DNA from: Leadbetterella sp964563435 | Lineage (GTDB): Bacteria > Bacteroidota > Bacteroidia > Cytophagales > Spirosomataceae | Assembly: GCA_964563435.1 (NCBI GenBank) | Contig: CAZLXI010000002.1 | Location: 62,001-126,000, forward strand | Length of the DNA stretch: 64,000 bases | Direction of reading: 5' to 3' | Part shown: positions 9,197 through 17,872 of the stretch, piece after piece | Numbering within the stretch: position 1 is the stretch's first letter | Layout: each line of letters opens with the position of its first letter | Notes under the pieces: generated by a model | The model's database searches: none | The model's input: only the letters and a program-made list of their open reading frames with translations | What the model was told of the DNA's origin: nothing | Position numbers and translations under genes: made by a program

Positions 9197-12100
9197 ATGA
9201 CCAGAGGAAAGGAAATAAAGGACGCTTATTTGGCCTTTTGGGAGGCCAATCTCTCCGCCGATATGGAGGCTTTTGCTTCCTACCTGACGGATGATTTCAG
9301 CATTTTCGGAACAGCTAACGGGGAAGAATTTTTTAACAAGGAAGAGGCCGTGCGGTTTTATACCGCTACTTCAGACCAGATACAGGGCAGTTTCCAGCTA
9401 CGCAACAGGAACATCAACGTGCAACTCCTCGATAACGATAGCGGGGTAGTTCATGAACAAAGCCAGGTGTATGTTCTTATTGAAAACGAATGGACCTATT
9501 ACGGGCACAGCCGGATCACCTGCGTCATCAGGTACATCAATGGCCATTGGAAAGCCGTGCACCAACATGCCTCATTTCCTGACCATCGTACGGAAGAGGG
9601 CGAGCAGATTGCTCCGGAAAAAATAGCCAAAGAAAACCTGGAGCTCCGCGAAGCCGTAAAAAGACGAACTGTGGAGCTGGAAGCGAAAAACCGGGAACTG
9701 GAAATTGAAGCGGCAGTAGAAAAGGTAAGGGCGCAATCGTTGGCCATGTATAAAACCAACGACCTGGTAAAAGTGAACGAAGAACTGTATAGCCAGTTAA
9801 CCAAACTGAACATTGATGGTTTTACTGGTGTTGCCATATATTTTGTGGACGAAGATGAAATGGTAACCGTTTGGGATTTGTCGAGCCCGGGCAGCATAGG
9901 TGATGCGGTCGGTTATGCGTTTAAGTACGATTCCAAAAAATGCCCCATACTTGGTGAATTTATTCCTATTTGGCGGGCTGCAAAACAGGAATATTTTATC
10001 TTGGATTTTCCGAAAGAAAAACTGTTACTGGCTATTGAAGAAATGGAGCCTTTCTACCCGGCAATGGCTGAGAATTTCAGAAGTGCTGTTAATAGTGGTG
10101 CTCTGCAACATCAATGGAGTACTGCCGGACGACTTAATAACGGTATCTTGTCGCTTGATCTGATGAATCCACCTACTGAAGAGGTAAAATCCATTACGCT
10201 TAAAATGGCTGGTGCTTTTAACCTGGCGTATCAACGTTTCCTTGATTTGCGAAAAGCCGAAGGGCAATCCAGAGAAGCACAAATTCAACTGGCATTGGAA
10301 AGAGTGCGGGCAAGAACCATGGCCATGCAGCATAGTGATGAGCTGGCCGATGCCTCTTTTGTTTTAGACAGCCAGGTGCGTGCACTGGGCATTAAAACGT
10401 GGGGCTGTGCCTTTAATATTTATGGCGATAACGAATCTACAGAATGGTTTAGTTCGGAAGCAGGGACGTTGCCTCCTTATAAAACCCCAAGGGAAGATTT
10501 CTTCCTCCGTGCTTATGAAGCCGGTCAGAGTGGCCAACCATTATATATTGAAGAATTTGCAGGAGAAGACTGCAAAGCACACTATGAATACCTATGCACT
10601 ATACCCATCATGGGCGATGCGGTGAGAAGCATGATTGAGAACGGGGGCTCCTTTCCCGAAAGACAGATTGATCATGCTACCTTTTTTAAATATGGCTACC
10701 TGCTTTTCATCAGCATGGAACCGGTGCCTGAAGCTCATGATATATTTATACGCTTCGCCCATGTATTTGAGCAAACCTATACCCGCTTCCTTGACCTGCA
10801 AAAAGCCGAGGCACAGGCAAGGGAAGCGCAGGTAGAAGCGGCGCTGGAAAAAGTACGCAGCCGTACACTGGCCATGCAGCATTCCGATGAGCTACCGGAG
10901 ACCGCCGCTGTTCTGTTTCAGCAATTAATAGCCCTGGGTATTGAACCCAACCGTTTGTATATATCCCTTGTAAAAAGCGAAACGGGAGATAGCGAGTTCT
11001 GGATTACGGACGAAGACGGCACCCGGGTAAGCACCGCATTTTCTGCCAACCTCCAGGCCAATGCCACCCTTGTAAAAATGTTTAAAGGCTGGAAGCAGCA
11101 GCGAAAGTCGCTGGTGATTAATATGGAGGGCGAAGAACTGGACGATTACATCCGGTATCTTTCGGGTCGAGGAGTGCCTTTTAAGGACGGGCCGGAGCAA
11201 AAAAGAAGAGTGCAGGAAATGGCTTATTTCGGCAAAGGGTTTATTGGCATGGCTTCACCGGAAGACCAGCCGCCGGAGACCCTGCAATTGCTGGAACGTT
11301 TTGCTGCGGTATTCAATCTTACTTTTATCCGTTTCAACGATTTGAAGGTGGCGGAAACCCATGCATTACAGGCGGCAGAGGATTTGATAGCCATAAAATC
11401 TGCAAGAGAAAAGGCCGAAGAAGCCCTTACAGAACTACAGGCCACTCAAAAACAACTCATTCAATCTGAAAAAATGGCTTCCCTGGGCGAGCTCACTGCC
11501 GGCATCGCCCACGAAATTCAAAACCCGCTGAATTTTGTGAATAATTTCAGCGAGGTAAGCAATGAGTTGCTGGATGAGATGAATGATGAGCTGGACAAAG
11601 GCGATGTGGAAGAAGCCAAAGCCATTGCCGCTGATGTAAAACAAAACCTCGAAAAGATCAACCATCACGGCAAACGGGCCGACGCCATTGTCAAAGGCAT
11701 GCTGCAACATAGCCGGAGCAGTTCAGGCACAAAAGAGCTCATCGACATCAATGCCCTGGCCGATGAATATTTGCGGCTGGCTTATCATGGATTGCGCGCT
11801 AAAGATAAGAACGGTTCGGCGTCCCGATTCAATGCCACATTTGAAACGAATTTTGATGCGGCAGCTCCAAAGATGAACGGGGTGTCCCAGGAAATAGGAC
11901 GGGTGATTCTGAATCTGATCAATAATGCTTTTTATGCAGTGAATGAAAAGAAAAAATCGGAAACCGGCAGCTATGCGCCAACAGTCACGATAGCTACCCG
12001 GCAGCTGAACGGTAAAATAGAAGTTCGGGTAGCCGATAACGGTAATGGTATTCCCGAAGCCATCAAAGAAAAGATTTTCCAACCTTTTTTTACAACAAAA

Positions 12101-12232
12101 CCCACCGGGCAAGGCACGGGGTTGGGGCTTAGCCTGGCCTATGATATTGTAAAAGCGCATGGCGGAGAATTGAAAGTGGAAACGAAGGAGGAAGGTACAG
12201 TGTTTATTATGGTATTGCCGGAAGAAATATAA
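9197..12232 (+). CDS. Cytosolic histidine kinase with SnoaL-like domain and three repeated sensor modules
   Basis: A 1011-residue kinase with no signal peptide or membrane helix, hence cytosolic. Residues 1-135 look like a SnoaL/NTF2-like domain of the calcium/calmodulin-kinase association type (YLAFWEANLS, YYGHSRITCVIRYINGHWK). Three modules of about 180 residues follow, near 165-355, 356-540 and 541-715. Each starts with a helix of the type ALEKVRSRTLAMQHSDEL and continues as a GAF-like sensor fold. A coiled coil leads to HisKA (His772) and HATPase_c (DNGNGIP, QPFFTTKP, GTGLGLS). It starts five bases after the previous kinase. A decayed relative lies at 6238, so periplasmic kinase plus SnoaL kinase occurs as a pair twice in this array. 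The ligands are unknown. Confidence 0.88.
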   Translation: MTRGKEIKDAYLAFWEANLSADMEAFASYLTDDFSIFGTANGEEFFNKEEAVRFYTATSDQIQGSFQLRNRNINVQLLDNDSGVVHEQSQVYVLIENEWTYYGHSRITCVIRYINGHWKAVHQHASFPDHRTEEGEQIAPEKIAKENLELREAVKRRTVELEAKNRELEIEAAVEKVRAQSLAMYKTNDLVKVNEELYSQLTKLNIDGFTGVAIYFVDEDEMVTVWDLSSPGSIGDAVGYAFKYDSKKCPILGEFIPIWRAAKQEYFILDFPKEKLLLAIEEMEPFYPAMAENFRSAVNSGALQHQWSTAGRLNNGILSLDLMNPPTEEVKSITLKMAGAFNLAYQRFLDLRKAEGQSREAQIQLALERVRARTMAMQHSDELADASFVLDSQVRALGIKTWGCAFNIYGDNESTEWFSSEAGTLPPYKTPREDFFLRAYEAGQSGQPLYIEEFAGEDCKAHYEYLCTIPIMGDAVRSMIENGGSFPERQIDHATFFKYGYLLFISMEPVPEAHDIFIRFAHVFEQTYTRFLDLQKAEAQAREAQVEAALEKVRSRTLAMQHSDELPETAAVLFQQLIALGIEPNRLYISLVKSETGDSEFWITDEDGTRVSTAFSANLQANATLVKMFKGWKQQRKSLVINMEGEELDDYIRYLSGRGVPFKDGPEQKRRVQEMAYFGKGFIGMASPEDQPPETLQLLERFAAVFNLTFIRFNDLKVAETHALQAAEDLIAIKSAREKAEEALTELQATQKQLIQSEKMASLGELTAGIAHEIQNPLNFVNNFSEVSNELLDEMNDELDKGDVEEAKAIAADVKQNLEKINHHGKRADAIVKGMLQHSRSSSGTKELIDINALADEYLRLAYHGLRAKDKNGSASRFNATFETNFDAAAPKMNGVSQEIGRVILNLINNAFYAVNEKKKSETGSYAPTVTIATRQLNGKIEVRVADNGNGIPEAIKEKIFQPFFTTKPTGQGTGLGLSLAYDIVKAHGGELKVETKEEGTVFIMVLPEEI

Positions 12233-12249
12233 CGGTCAAAAGATAAGCA

Positions 12250-12492
12250 ATGAAAGCAAAAACGATCAAAGGAAAATCACCGGCTGAAATACAGGCAGCG
12301 TTAGATGAAAGCCAACAGGATGGTTTTAAGCCTGCTTTAGCCATCATTATCTTAACCAACGTGGAAGACGCTGAACCGGTACGTTCACTATTTGACAGTA
12401 AGCGGATTGCAATTTTCGGTATCAGCACCTCTCAGAAATTTACAGAGCACGGAATGGAAACGGATGTCATGGTGGCATTAAAAGAAAAATAA
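12250..12492 (+). CDS. FIST-N-like fragment, probably a truncated sensor protein
   Basis: An 80-residue protein beginning MKAKTIKGKSPAEIQAALDE and continuing with DGFKPALAIIIL and IAIFGIST. This resembles the first 70-80 residues of FIST-domain sensor proteins that lie next to histidine kinases in Bacteroidetes. Full FIST proteins have about 370-400 residues, so most of the fold would be missing, and the last 20 residues no longer look like FIST. It stops one base before the start codon of the next kinase, with no gap. It may be a remnant of a FIST sensor once paired with that kinase, or a stand-alone small protein. The family match is from memory of the pattern and should be treated as tentative. 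Confidence 0.5.
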   Translation: MKAKTIKGKSPAEIQAALDESQQDGFKPALAIIILTNVEDAEPVRSLFDSKRIAIFGISTSQKFTEHGMETDVMVALKEK

Positions 12493-13623
12493 ATGAACGC
12501 TTCGTTACAGGTTCTGCTTGACATTATTCAGCAATCGGCACAAATCAATGATGTCGATAAGGCAGTTATTGAAAAAGCGGTAAAAGCGGCTGACAAAGAA
12601 CTGGAAATTGCTCTTTTCAAATTAGACCGTACCGAAAAAGTAAAACGCACTACCGCTATTTTGTTAGAAGAAACCATTGAAGAACTGGAACAAAAAAGAA
12701 AAGCGGTAGAGGAATCTCACGCCGCCCTGCAAAAATCAATGGAAGAGCTGAAAGCAGCACAGGCTCAATTGATCCAGTCCGAAAAAATGGCCAGTTTGGG
12801 CGAACTCACCGCCGGCATCGCCCACGAAATTCAAAACCCGCTCAATTTTGTAAACAATTTTTCAGAGGTAAGCCGGGAGCTGATCGATGAATTGCAGGAA
12901 GAACGGCAAAAGGCAAAAGACGAAAGAGACGAAGACCTGGAAGAAGAAATTTTAAGTGACATCAGGCAAAACCTTGAAAAAATAAACCACCACGGCAAAC
13001 GGGCCGACGGCATCGTCAAAGGAATGCTGCAACACTCCCGCACCAGCAGGGGCCAAAAGGAACAGACAGACATCAATGTGCTTTGCGATGAATATCTGCG
13101 CCTGTCTTATCATGGCTTGCGGGCGAAGGATAAGAGCGGTTCGGCGCCCCGATTCAATGTTAAATTTGAAACGGATTTTGACGTCGCCCTTCCGAAAATT
13201 AATATAGTACCGCAGGAAATAGGCAGAGTTATTTTAAATTTGATCAATAATGCGTTTTATGCGGTGAATGAAAGAGCCGGACGCTTAGCTACCGGGCGCC
13301 GGGCTGACGGGGGGCGGCCTTCCGGTCATCTGGCATCAGACGCCCTTTACCGGCCCACGGTGACGGTCAGCACGAAAAGAACGGATAACAGCGCAGAGAT
13401 TATAGTTAGCGATAATGGCAGCGGTATTCCGCAAAACATCATGGATAAGATCTTTCAGCCCTTTTTTACTACCAAACCCACCGGGCAGGGTACGGGGTTG
13501 GGACTGAGTCTGGCGTATGAAAGTGTGCGGGCACATGGCGGGGAGTTGAAAGTACAGACACGGGCGGATGATGAAAATCCCGGAACTATGTTCACCATCA
13601 TCCTGCCTTTTAAAACGAATTAA
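12493..13623 (+). CDS. Cytosolic histidine kinase with N-terminal coiled coil
   Basis: A 376-residue soluble kinase without its own sensor domain. Residues 1-90 are helical and highly charged (ADKELEIALFKLDRTEKVKR, then EETIEELEQKRKAVEESH), a signalling coiled coil. HisKA has His111 in AHEIQNP and an ExxN phosphatase-type motif, and HATPase_c has DNGSGIP, QPFFTTKP and GTGLGLS. Between the N-box and the ATP-binding strand it carries about 20 extra residues rich in Gly, Arg and Ala (roughly residues 260-285) that the three sister kinases lack. The DNA there is very GC-rich. It lies between the FIST-like fragment and two response regulators and is the best placed kinase to be their direct partner. 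Input probably comes from a partner protein. Confidence 0.88.
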   Translation: MNASLQVLLDIIQQSAQINDVDKAVIEKAVKAADKELEIALFKLDRTEKVKRTTAILLEETIEELEQKRKAVEESHAALQKSMEELKAAQAQLIQSEKMASLGELTAGIAHEIQNPLNFVNNFSEVSRELIDELQEERQKAKDERDEDLEEEILSDIRQNLEKINHHGKRADGIVKGMLQHSRTSRGQKEQTDINVLCDEYLRLSYHGLRAKDKSGSAPRFNVKFETDFDVALPKINIVPQEIGRVILNLINNAFYAVNERAGRLATGRRADGGRPSGHLASDALYRPTVTVSTKRTDNSAEIIVSDNGSGIPQNIMDKIFQPFFTTKPTGQGTGLGLSLAYESVRAHGGELKVQTRADDENPGTMFTIILPFKTN

Positions 13624-13635
13624 TCCTTAATAAAT

Positions 13636-14013
13636 ATGAAAGTACTGGTAGTAGACGATGAAACTGACGTACAAACCCTTTTTATGCAGCGATTCCGGAA
13701 GGAGATCAAAAGCAAAGAAATGGAATTTACTTTTGCTTTCTCGGGAGAGGAGGCGCTGGAATACATGAAAAATTATGAGAATGAGGCCGTCCTGATCCTT
13801 TCGGATATCAATATGCCGGGGATGAGCGGACTGGAGCTGCTGAAACATATTAAACAGAAATATGAAAAGCCGCCGCCGGTGGTGATGATGATCACGGCTT
13901 ACGGTGATGAAGAAAACTACAGGGAAGCCATGAAGCTCGGGGCCGATGATTTCCTGACCAAGCCGTTGGACTTTTCCGCCTTAAAAGAAAAACTTAAACC
14001 CGGATCATTATGA
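13636..14013 (+). CDS. Single-domain response regulator (CheY-like receiver)
   Basis: A 125-residue receiver with no output domain. The acidic pair Asp7-Asp8 in VVDDE, the phospho-acceptor Asp57 in LSDINMPGMSG, Thr88 in MITAYGD and Lys109 in FLTKP are all present, so it should be phosphorylated normally. It starts 12 bases after the last kinase and its stop overlaps the next regulator by four bases (ATGA), indicating translational coupling. Such lone receivers act as shuttles or phosphate sinks in multi-kinase networks. Here it would serve the kinases upstream, but the pairing is inferred only from gene order. Confidence 0.93.
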   Translation: MKVLVVDDETDVQTLFMQRFRKEIKSKEMEFTFAFSGEEALEYMKNYENEAVLILSDINMPGMSGLELLKHIKQKYEKPPPVVMMITAYGDEENYREAMKLGADDFLTKPLDFSALKEKLKPGSL

Positions 14014-15041
14014 CCAAGATACTGGTAGCCGATGATGAAGCGGATCTGGAAACGCTCATCCGGCAAAAATTCCGGCAAAAAATACGGGAGAAGCGCTATG
14101 AGTTTGTTTTTGCAGTTAATGGCTGCGATGCCCTCGAAAAAATAAATGAGCATCCCGATATAGAAATCGTACTGAGCGATATCAACATGCCTGAAATGGA
14201 CGGACTCACCCTGCTTACCCGGCTGGGGGAGGGGAGCCCGCTGATCAAAGCGGTAATGGTATCGGCTTACGGGGACATGGAGAATATCCGCGTGGCCATG
14301 AACCGGGGCGCTTTTGACTTCATTACCAAACCCGTAAATTTTGAGGACCTGGAGCTGACCATGGAAAAAACCATAACCCATGTGAAGCAGATGCGGGAAA
14401 CCCTCCGGGCGATTAAGGAAAATAACATTCTCAGAATGTACGTGGATGAAAATGTGCTCAATTTTATGGGTACCCGTGAATATGAAAATTCACTGACGGA
14501 TAATGAGACCATCGAGGCCACCGTGGTTTTTATTGACATTTGCGGCTTTACTTCCATCAGTGAAAATGAAAAGCCCGACACGGTGGTGAAAATGCTGAAC
14601 AACTATTTTGATGTCATGGTCAATGAGATCATTGCTGAGAACGGGATAGTGGATAAATTTATCGGGGATTGTATCATGGCCGTTTTTAAGGGAGAGTTTC
14701 ACCTGGACCGGGCTATTGATGCCAGCCTGGCCATCCGGAACAAGCTGGCGGAGCTTCCGGAGCTCCACGAGTTCTCCCCGGAGGTCTCCATCGGTATCAA
14801 CAGCGGTGAAATGGTTTCGGGAAATATCGGTTCTGCCGCCCTGCGCCGCCTGGATTACACGGTGATCGGTGATACCGTAAACACGGCTCAGCGACTGCAG
14901 GCAAGGGCCGGAAACAGCCAGATCCTGATTCCGGAAGAATGCTATGAGCAGGTAAAACAATCGTTCAATTGCCGGAAGATAGGGGTATTCCCCCTCAGAA
15001 ATAAGTCAGAGGAAGTGACGCTTTACGAGGTGCTGAGCTGA
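14010..15041 (+). CDS. Response regulator with class III adenylate cyclase output
   Basis: A 343-residue receiver-cyclase fusion. Receiver: acidic residues near positions 8-10, Asp57 in LSDINMPEMDG, Ser86 in MVSAYGD, Lys107 in FITKP. Cyclase, about residues 165-343: metal-binding Asp176 in FIDICGFTS and Asp220 in DKFIGD; base-recognition Lys216 and Asp282 in LDYTVIGD; transition-state Asn291 and Arg295 in NTAQRL. A Lys/Asp pair is the adenylate rather than guanylate cyclase signature, so the product should be cyclic AMP. All key residues needed for a homodimeric enzyme are present. A helical linker (about 118-160) can pass phosphorylation to the cyclase. It ends the kinase array and gives the locus a second-messenger output; no DNA-binding regulator is encoded within it. 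Confidence 0.92.
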   Translation: MTKILVADDEADLETLIRQKFRQKIREKRYEFVFAVNGCDALEKINEHPDIEIVLSDINMPEMDGLTLLTRLGEGSPLIKAVMVSAYGDMENIRVAMNRGAFDFITKPVNFEDLELTMEKTITHVKQMRETLRAIKENNILRMYVDENVLNFMGTREYENSLTDNETIEATVVFIDICGFTSISENEKPDTVVKMLNNYFDVMVNEIIAENGIVDKFIGDCIMAVFKGEFHLDRAIDASLAIRNKLAELPELHEFSPEVSIGINSGEMVSGNIGSAALRRLDYTVIGDTVNTAQRLQARAGNSQILIPEECYEQVKQSFNCRKIGVFPLRNKSEEVTLYEVLS

Positions 15042-15128
15042 CTTCAAAATGCAGGCTTTAATTTGCCTGAGCGGCCTAGGAATTACTCCTAAATGGTATT
15101 AATTTGCCGGTTAAAATTCGTCAATCAA

Positions 15129-17030
15129 ATGAAAAAAGGATTATTTTTTGCACTTTTATTTACAGTTTTCTGGGCCAGCGCTCAGAATACACTGACTGCG
15201 GAGGCACTTTGGAAGCTTGGAAGGGTTTCGCCATTGGGAATTACTAAAGACGGGAAGGCCGTCGTTTACCGGGTTACTACCCCCTCTGTAGCGGAAAATA
15301 AGTCCGGAGGCAGAACGTATACCGTTCCTGTAGACGGAGGCAGTGCTACCGAGATAAAGGATGCCGCATCATTGCTGAATAACGACCGGGTGTCGGCCGA
15401 CGGCAAATATGTTGTATATGATGAGAAGGTGAAAATCAATAAGGTTTTGGCCAAGGATCATTATCCGGGGCTGGAAAAAGCCACGGTTCAGATCTATGAT
15501 GCGCTCGATTACCGTCATTGGGACACCTACAGTGATGGTAGCTATAATCATATTTTTTACAGGGAAAACAAAGAGGGTGCAGCGGGCACCGATATCATGA
15601 AGGATCAGCCTTATCATTCTCCGACCATGCCTTTCGGCGGAAATGAGGATTATACCTGGAACCCTGACGGCACAAAGATTTTATATGTCAGCAAAAAGGT
15701 CACCGGTACGGCTTATGCCAACAGCACCAATACGGATATTTTTGAATATGATCTGGCAAGTGGCGCTACTAAGAACCTGACCGAAAGTAACCCCGGGTAT
15801 GATATGCATCCCGTTTATTCATCGCAGGGCGTACTGGCCTGGCTGCAGATGAAGCGTGACGGTTATGAAGCGGATAAAAATGATATTATAGTTGACGTGA
15901 AGGGCCTGCCCGTCAACCTGACGGCAGGCTGGGACGGTACCGTAAATGATTTTAAATGGAGTGAAGACGGTAAAAAGATTTATTTCACGGCTCCTGTTGG
16001 AGGCACAATTCAACTCTTTGAAGTCAATTACCCCGGCCTGACAAAGATAGCGCTACAGGTCAGGCAACTGACGGAAGGTGATTTTGATGTGACGGGAATT
16101 GTCGGTTTTTCCGGCGACAGGGTGATCGTGACCCGTACCGACTTTAATCATGCCGCCGAGATCTTTTCCTATGACCTGAAGAGTAAGGGCTGGAAACAAC
16201 TGACCCGGGTAAACACGGAGTACTATAAAAGTATAAAATTAAGCAAATGGGAGAAACGCTGGGTAAACACTACCGACGGTAAAAAAATGCTGGTGTGGGT
16301 GGTTTTTCCGCCCGATTTTGATCCTGCTAAAAAGTACCCCACCTTACTTTATTTGCAAGGCGGACCGCAGGGCGCTTTGACCCAGTTTTATTCTTTCCGT
16401 TGGAATTTTCAGCTGATGGCAGCGCAGGGATATATCGTAGTGGCTCCTAACCGCCGGGGCATGCCGGGGCATGGTGTGAAATGGAACGAGGAGATCAGTA
16501 AAGACTGGGGCGGGCAGGTGATGAAAGATTACCTGGCGGCCATAGACGACGTGGCCGGAGAAAAATATGTGGATAAGGCAAGACTGGGAGCAGTAGGGGC
16601 CAGTTACGGCGGGTATTCGGCATATTACCTGGCCGGTATCCATGAGAACCGTTTTAAGACTTTTATAGCGCATGCCGGAGTATTCAACCTCGAGAGCATG
16701 TACGGCACTACCGAAGAGATGTTTTTCGTTAACTGGGATCTCGGTGGCCCGTATTGGGACAAAACAAATGCCGCCGCCCGGAAAACCTACGAGTCTTTTA
16801 ATCCCATCCATCATGTGGATAAATGGAATACCCCTATGCTGGTGATCCACGGAGAGAAAGATTACCGGGTGCCGATAGGTCAGGGTCAGGAAGCTTTCCA
16901 GGTTTTACAGCAAAAGGGTATCCGCAGTCGCTTTGTATATTTTACGGATGAAAACCACTGGATATTGAAGCCTCAGAACGCCATAGTCTGGCAAAATGAG
17001 TTTTTCAGGTGGCTGAAGGAGACGCTGTGA
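15129..17030 (+). CDS. Secreted S9-family prolyl peptidase (DPP IV / acylaminoacyl-peptidase type)
   Basis: I choose the start at 15129 because MKKGLFFALLFTVFWASAQ is a clean Sec signal; the frame is open for 12 more codons upstream. The mature protein has an N-terminal beta-propeller with repeated PDGTKILYVS and SEDGKKIYFT blades (about 25-370) and a C-terminal alpha/beta-hydrolase domain. The catalytic triad reads Ser492 in GASYGGYS, Asp578 in HGEKDYRVP and His610 in DENHWI. GGPQG in the entry strand supplies the oxyanion hole. About 633 residues is normal for periplasmic S9 enzymes of Bacteroidetes, which trim di- or oligopeptides. It is separated from the cyclase gene by 87 bases and is probably transcribed on its own. 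Confidence 0.92.
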   Translation: MKKGLFFALLFTVFWASAQNTLTAEALWKLGRVSPLGITKDGKAVVYRVTTPSVAENKSGGRTYTVPVDGGSATEIKDAASLLNNDRVSADGKYVVYDEKVKINKVLAKDHYPGLEKATVQIYDALDYRHWDTYSDGSYNHIFYRENKEGAAGTDIMKDQPYHSPTMPFGGNEDYTWNPDGTKILYVSKKVTGTAYANSTNTDIFEYDLASGATKNLTESNPGYDMHPVYSSQGVLAWLQMKRDGYEADKNDIIVDVKGLPVNLTAGWDGTVNDFKWSEDGKKIYFTAPVGGTIQLFEVNYPGLTKIALQVRQLTEGDFDVTGIVGFSGDRVIVTRTDFNHAAEIFSYDLKSKGWKQLTRVNTEYYKSIKLSKWEKRWVNTTDGKKMLVWVVFPPDFDPAKKYPTLLYLQGGPQGALTQFYSFRWNFQLMAAQGYIVVAPNRRGMPGHGVKWNEEISKDWGGQVMKDYLAAIDDVAGEKYVDKARLGAVGASYGGYSAYYLAGIHENRFKTFIAHAGVFNLESMYGTTEEMFFVNWDLGGPYWDKTNAAARKTYESFNPIHHVDKWNTPMLVIHGEKDYRVPIGQGQEAFQVLQQKGIRSRFVYFTDENHWILKPQNAIVWQNEFFRWLKETL

Positions 17031-17050
17031 ACAACTAACAGGGAGCAACT

Positions 17051-17128
17051 AATAGTGAACAACTAACAGTGAATAATAAAATAAAAGATGAATGTTCCAT
17101 AACTGTTCACTGTTAGTTGTTCACTATT
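17051..17128. repeat. 23-bp perfect inverted repeat between convergent genes
   Basis: The arms at 17051-17073 and 17106-17128 are exact reverse complements (core GTGAACAACTAACAGTGAA), with an AT-rich 32-base spacer. The element sits between the convergent S9 peptidase and rhodanese-thioredoxin genes, so it may act as a two-way terminator. The sequence GTTCACTGTTAGTTGTTCA at 17105-17123 recurs exactly at 34071-34089, showing that it is a dispersed intergenic repeat. Confidence 0.85.
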
Positions 17129-17144
17129 CACTATTTGTTCACTG

Positions 17145-17846
17145 TTATCTGAATTGCGCTCTGAGAGTGGGCTCGTCAATAAAGCCGGTATGGTGCCAGG
17201 TTTCTTTTCCTTCCTGATAGATCTTCAAAACAGGCAAAGCAGAGACGCCCAGTGCTTTGCAAAGACGAGAGTTCTGATCGGCATCAATGCGGATGACGGT
17301 TACGCGGTCGGCCATATCCTGCGAGATTTTTTCCATGAAAGGCTTCATCTTTTTGCAGGGGGCGCACCATTCTGCGTAGAAGTCTACGAGGATAATTTTA
17401 TTGGATCGAAGCATGGCTTCATATTCCGCTACAGACATGCCTTCGGAAGTGATGGTCAGCTTTACTTCGGGAAGGTCATTATTCCGCCATTCCATCATCC
17501 CACCCGGCATTTCATACACCACGGTGTAACCCTCTGATCTCAGGTATTTAGCCGCAGAAGCGCTTCTTCCGCCGCTCAGACAATACACAAAGATGGGCTT
17601 GGACTTGTCCAGCGCCGCTGCCATAGTCTTAAACTCGCCGGAGCTGATATCCACGTTACTGGCGTCTTTAATATGGCCGGCCTTAAATTCTGACGGTGTC
17701 CGCACATCTACAACCTGGGCACCGGGTGTTTTTCGGATCTTCCCGGCAAATTCTTTTGCCGAAAGTTTTGTGTCAGTTGACTGGGCGTGACCACAAGCCA
17801 TACCCAGCACCGTTAAAAGGATTACTGCGAGATTTTTGAACATCAT
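17145..17846 (-). CDS. Exported rhodanese-thioredoxin fusion
   Basis: A 233-residue protein with an N-terminal export signal (LAVILLTVLGMACGHAQ; the Cys at 18 could also be lipidated, but the lipobox is poor). Residues about 25-125 are a rhodanese domain with active Cys89 in YCLSGGRSAS. Residues about 133-233 are a thioredoxin domain with WCAPC (Cys161 and Cys164). Both active sites are intact. A single polypeptide could thus accept a sulfane sulfur on the rhodanese Cys and release it by thioredoxin-type reduction in the periplasm; this coupling is inference. It is the last gene of the minus-strand sulfur cluster, 26 bases after the DUF6132 gene, and ends at the inverted repeat described above. 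Confidence 0.9.
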   Translation of the reverse strand: MMFKNLAVILLTVLGMACGHAQSTDTKLSAKEFAGKIRKTPGAQVVDVRTPSEFKAGHIKDASNVDISSGEFKTMAAALDKSKPIFVYCLSGGRSASAAKYLRSEGYTVVYEMPGGMMEWRNNDLPEVKLTITSEGMSVAEYEAMLRSNKIILVDFYAEWCAPCKKMKPFMEKISQDMADRVTVIRIDADQNSRLCKALGVSALPVLKIYQEGKETWHHTGFIDEPTLRAQFR

Positions 17847-17872
17847 GTTTATTTTTAATTCAACGGCCGGTG

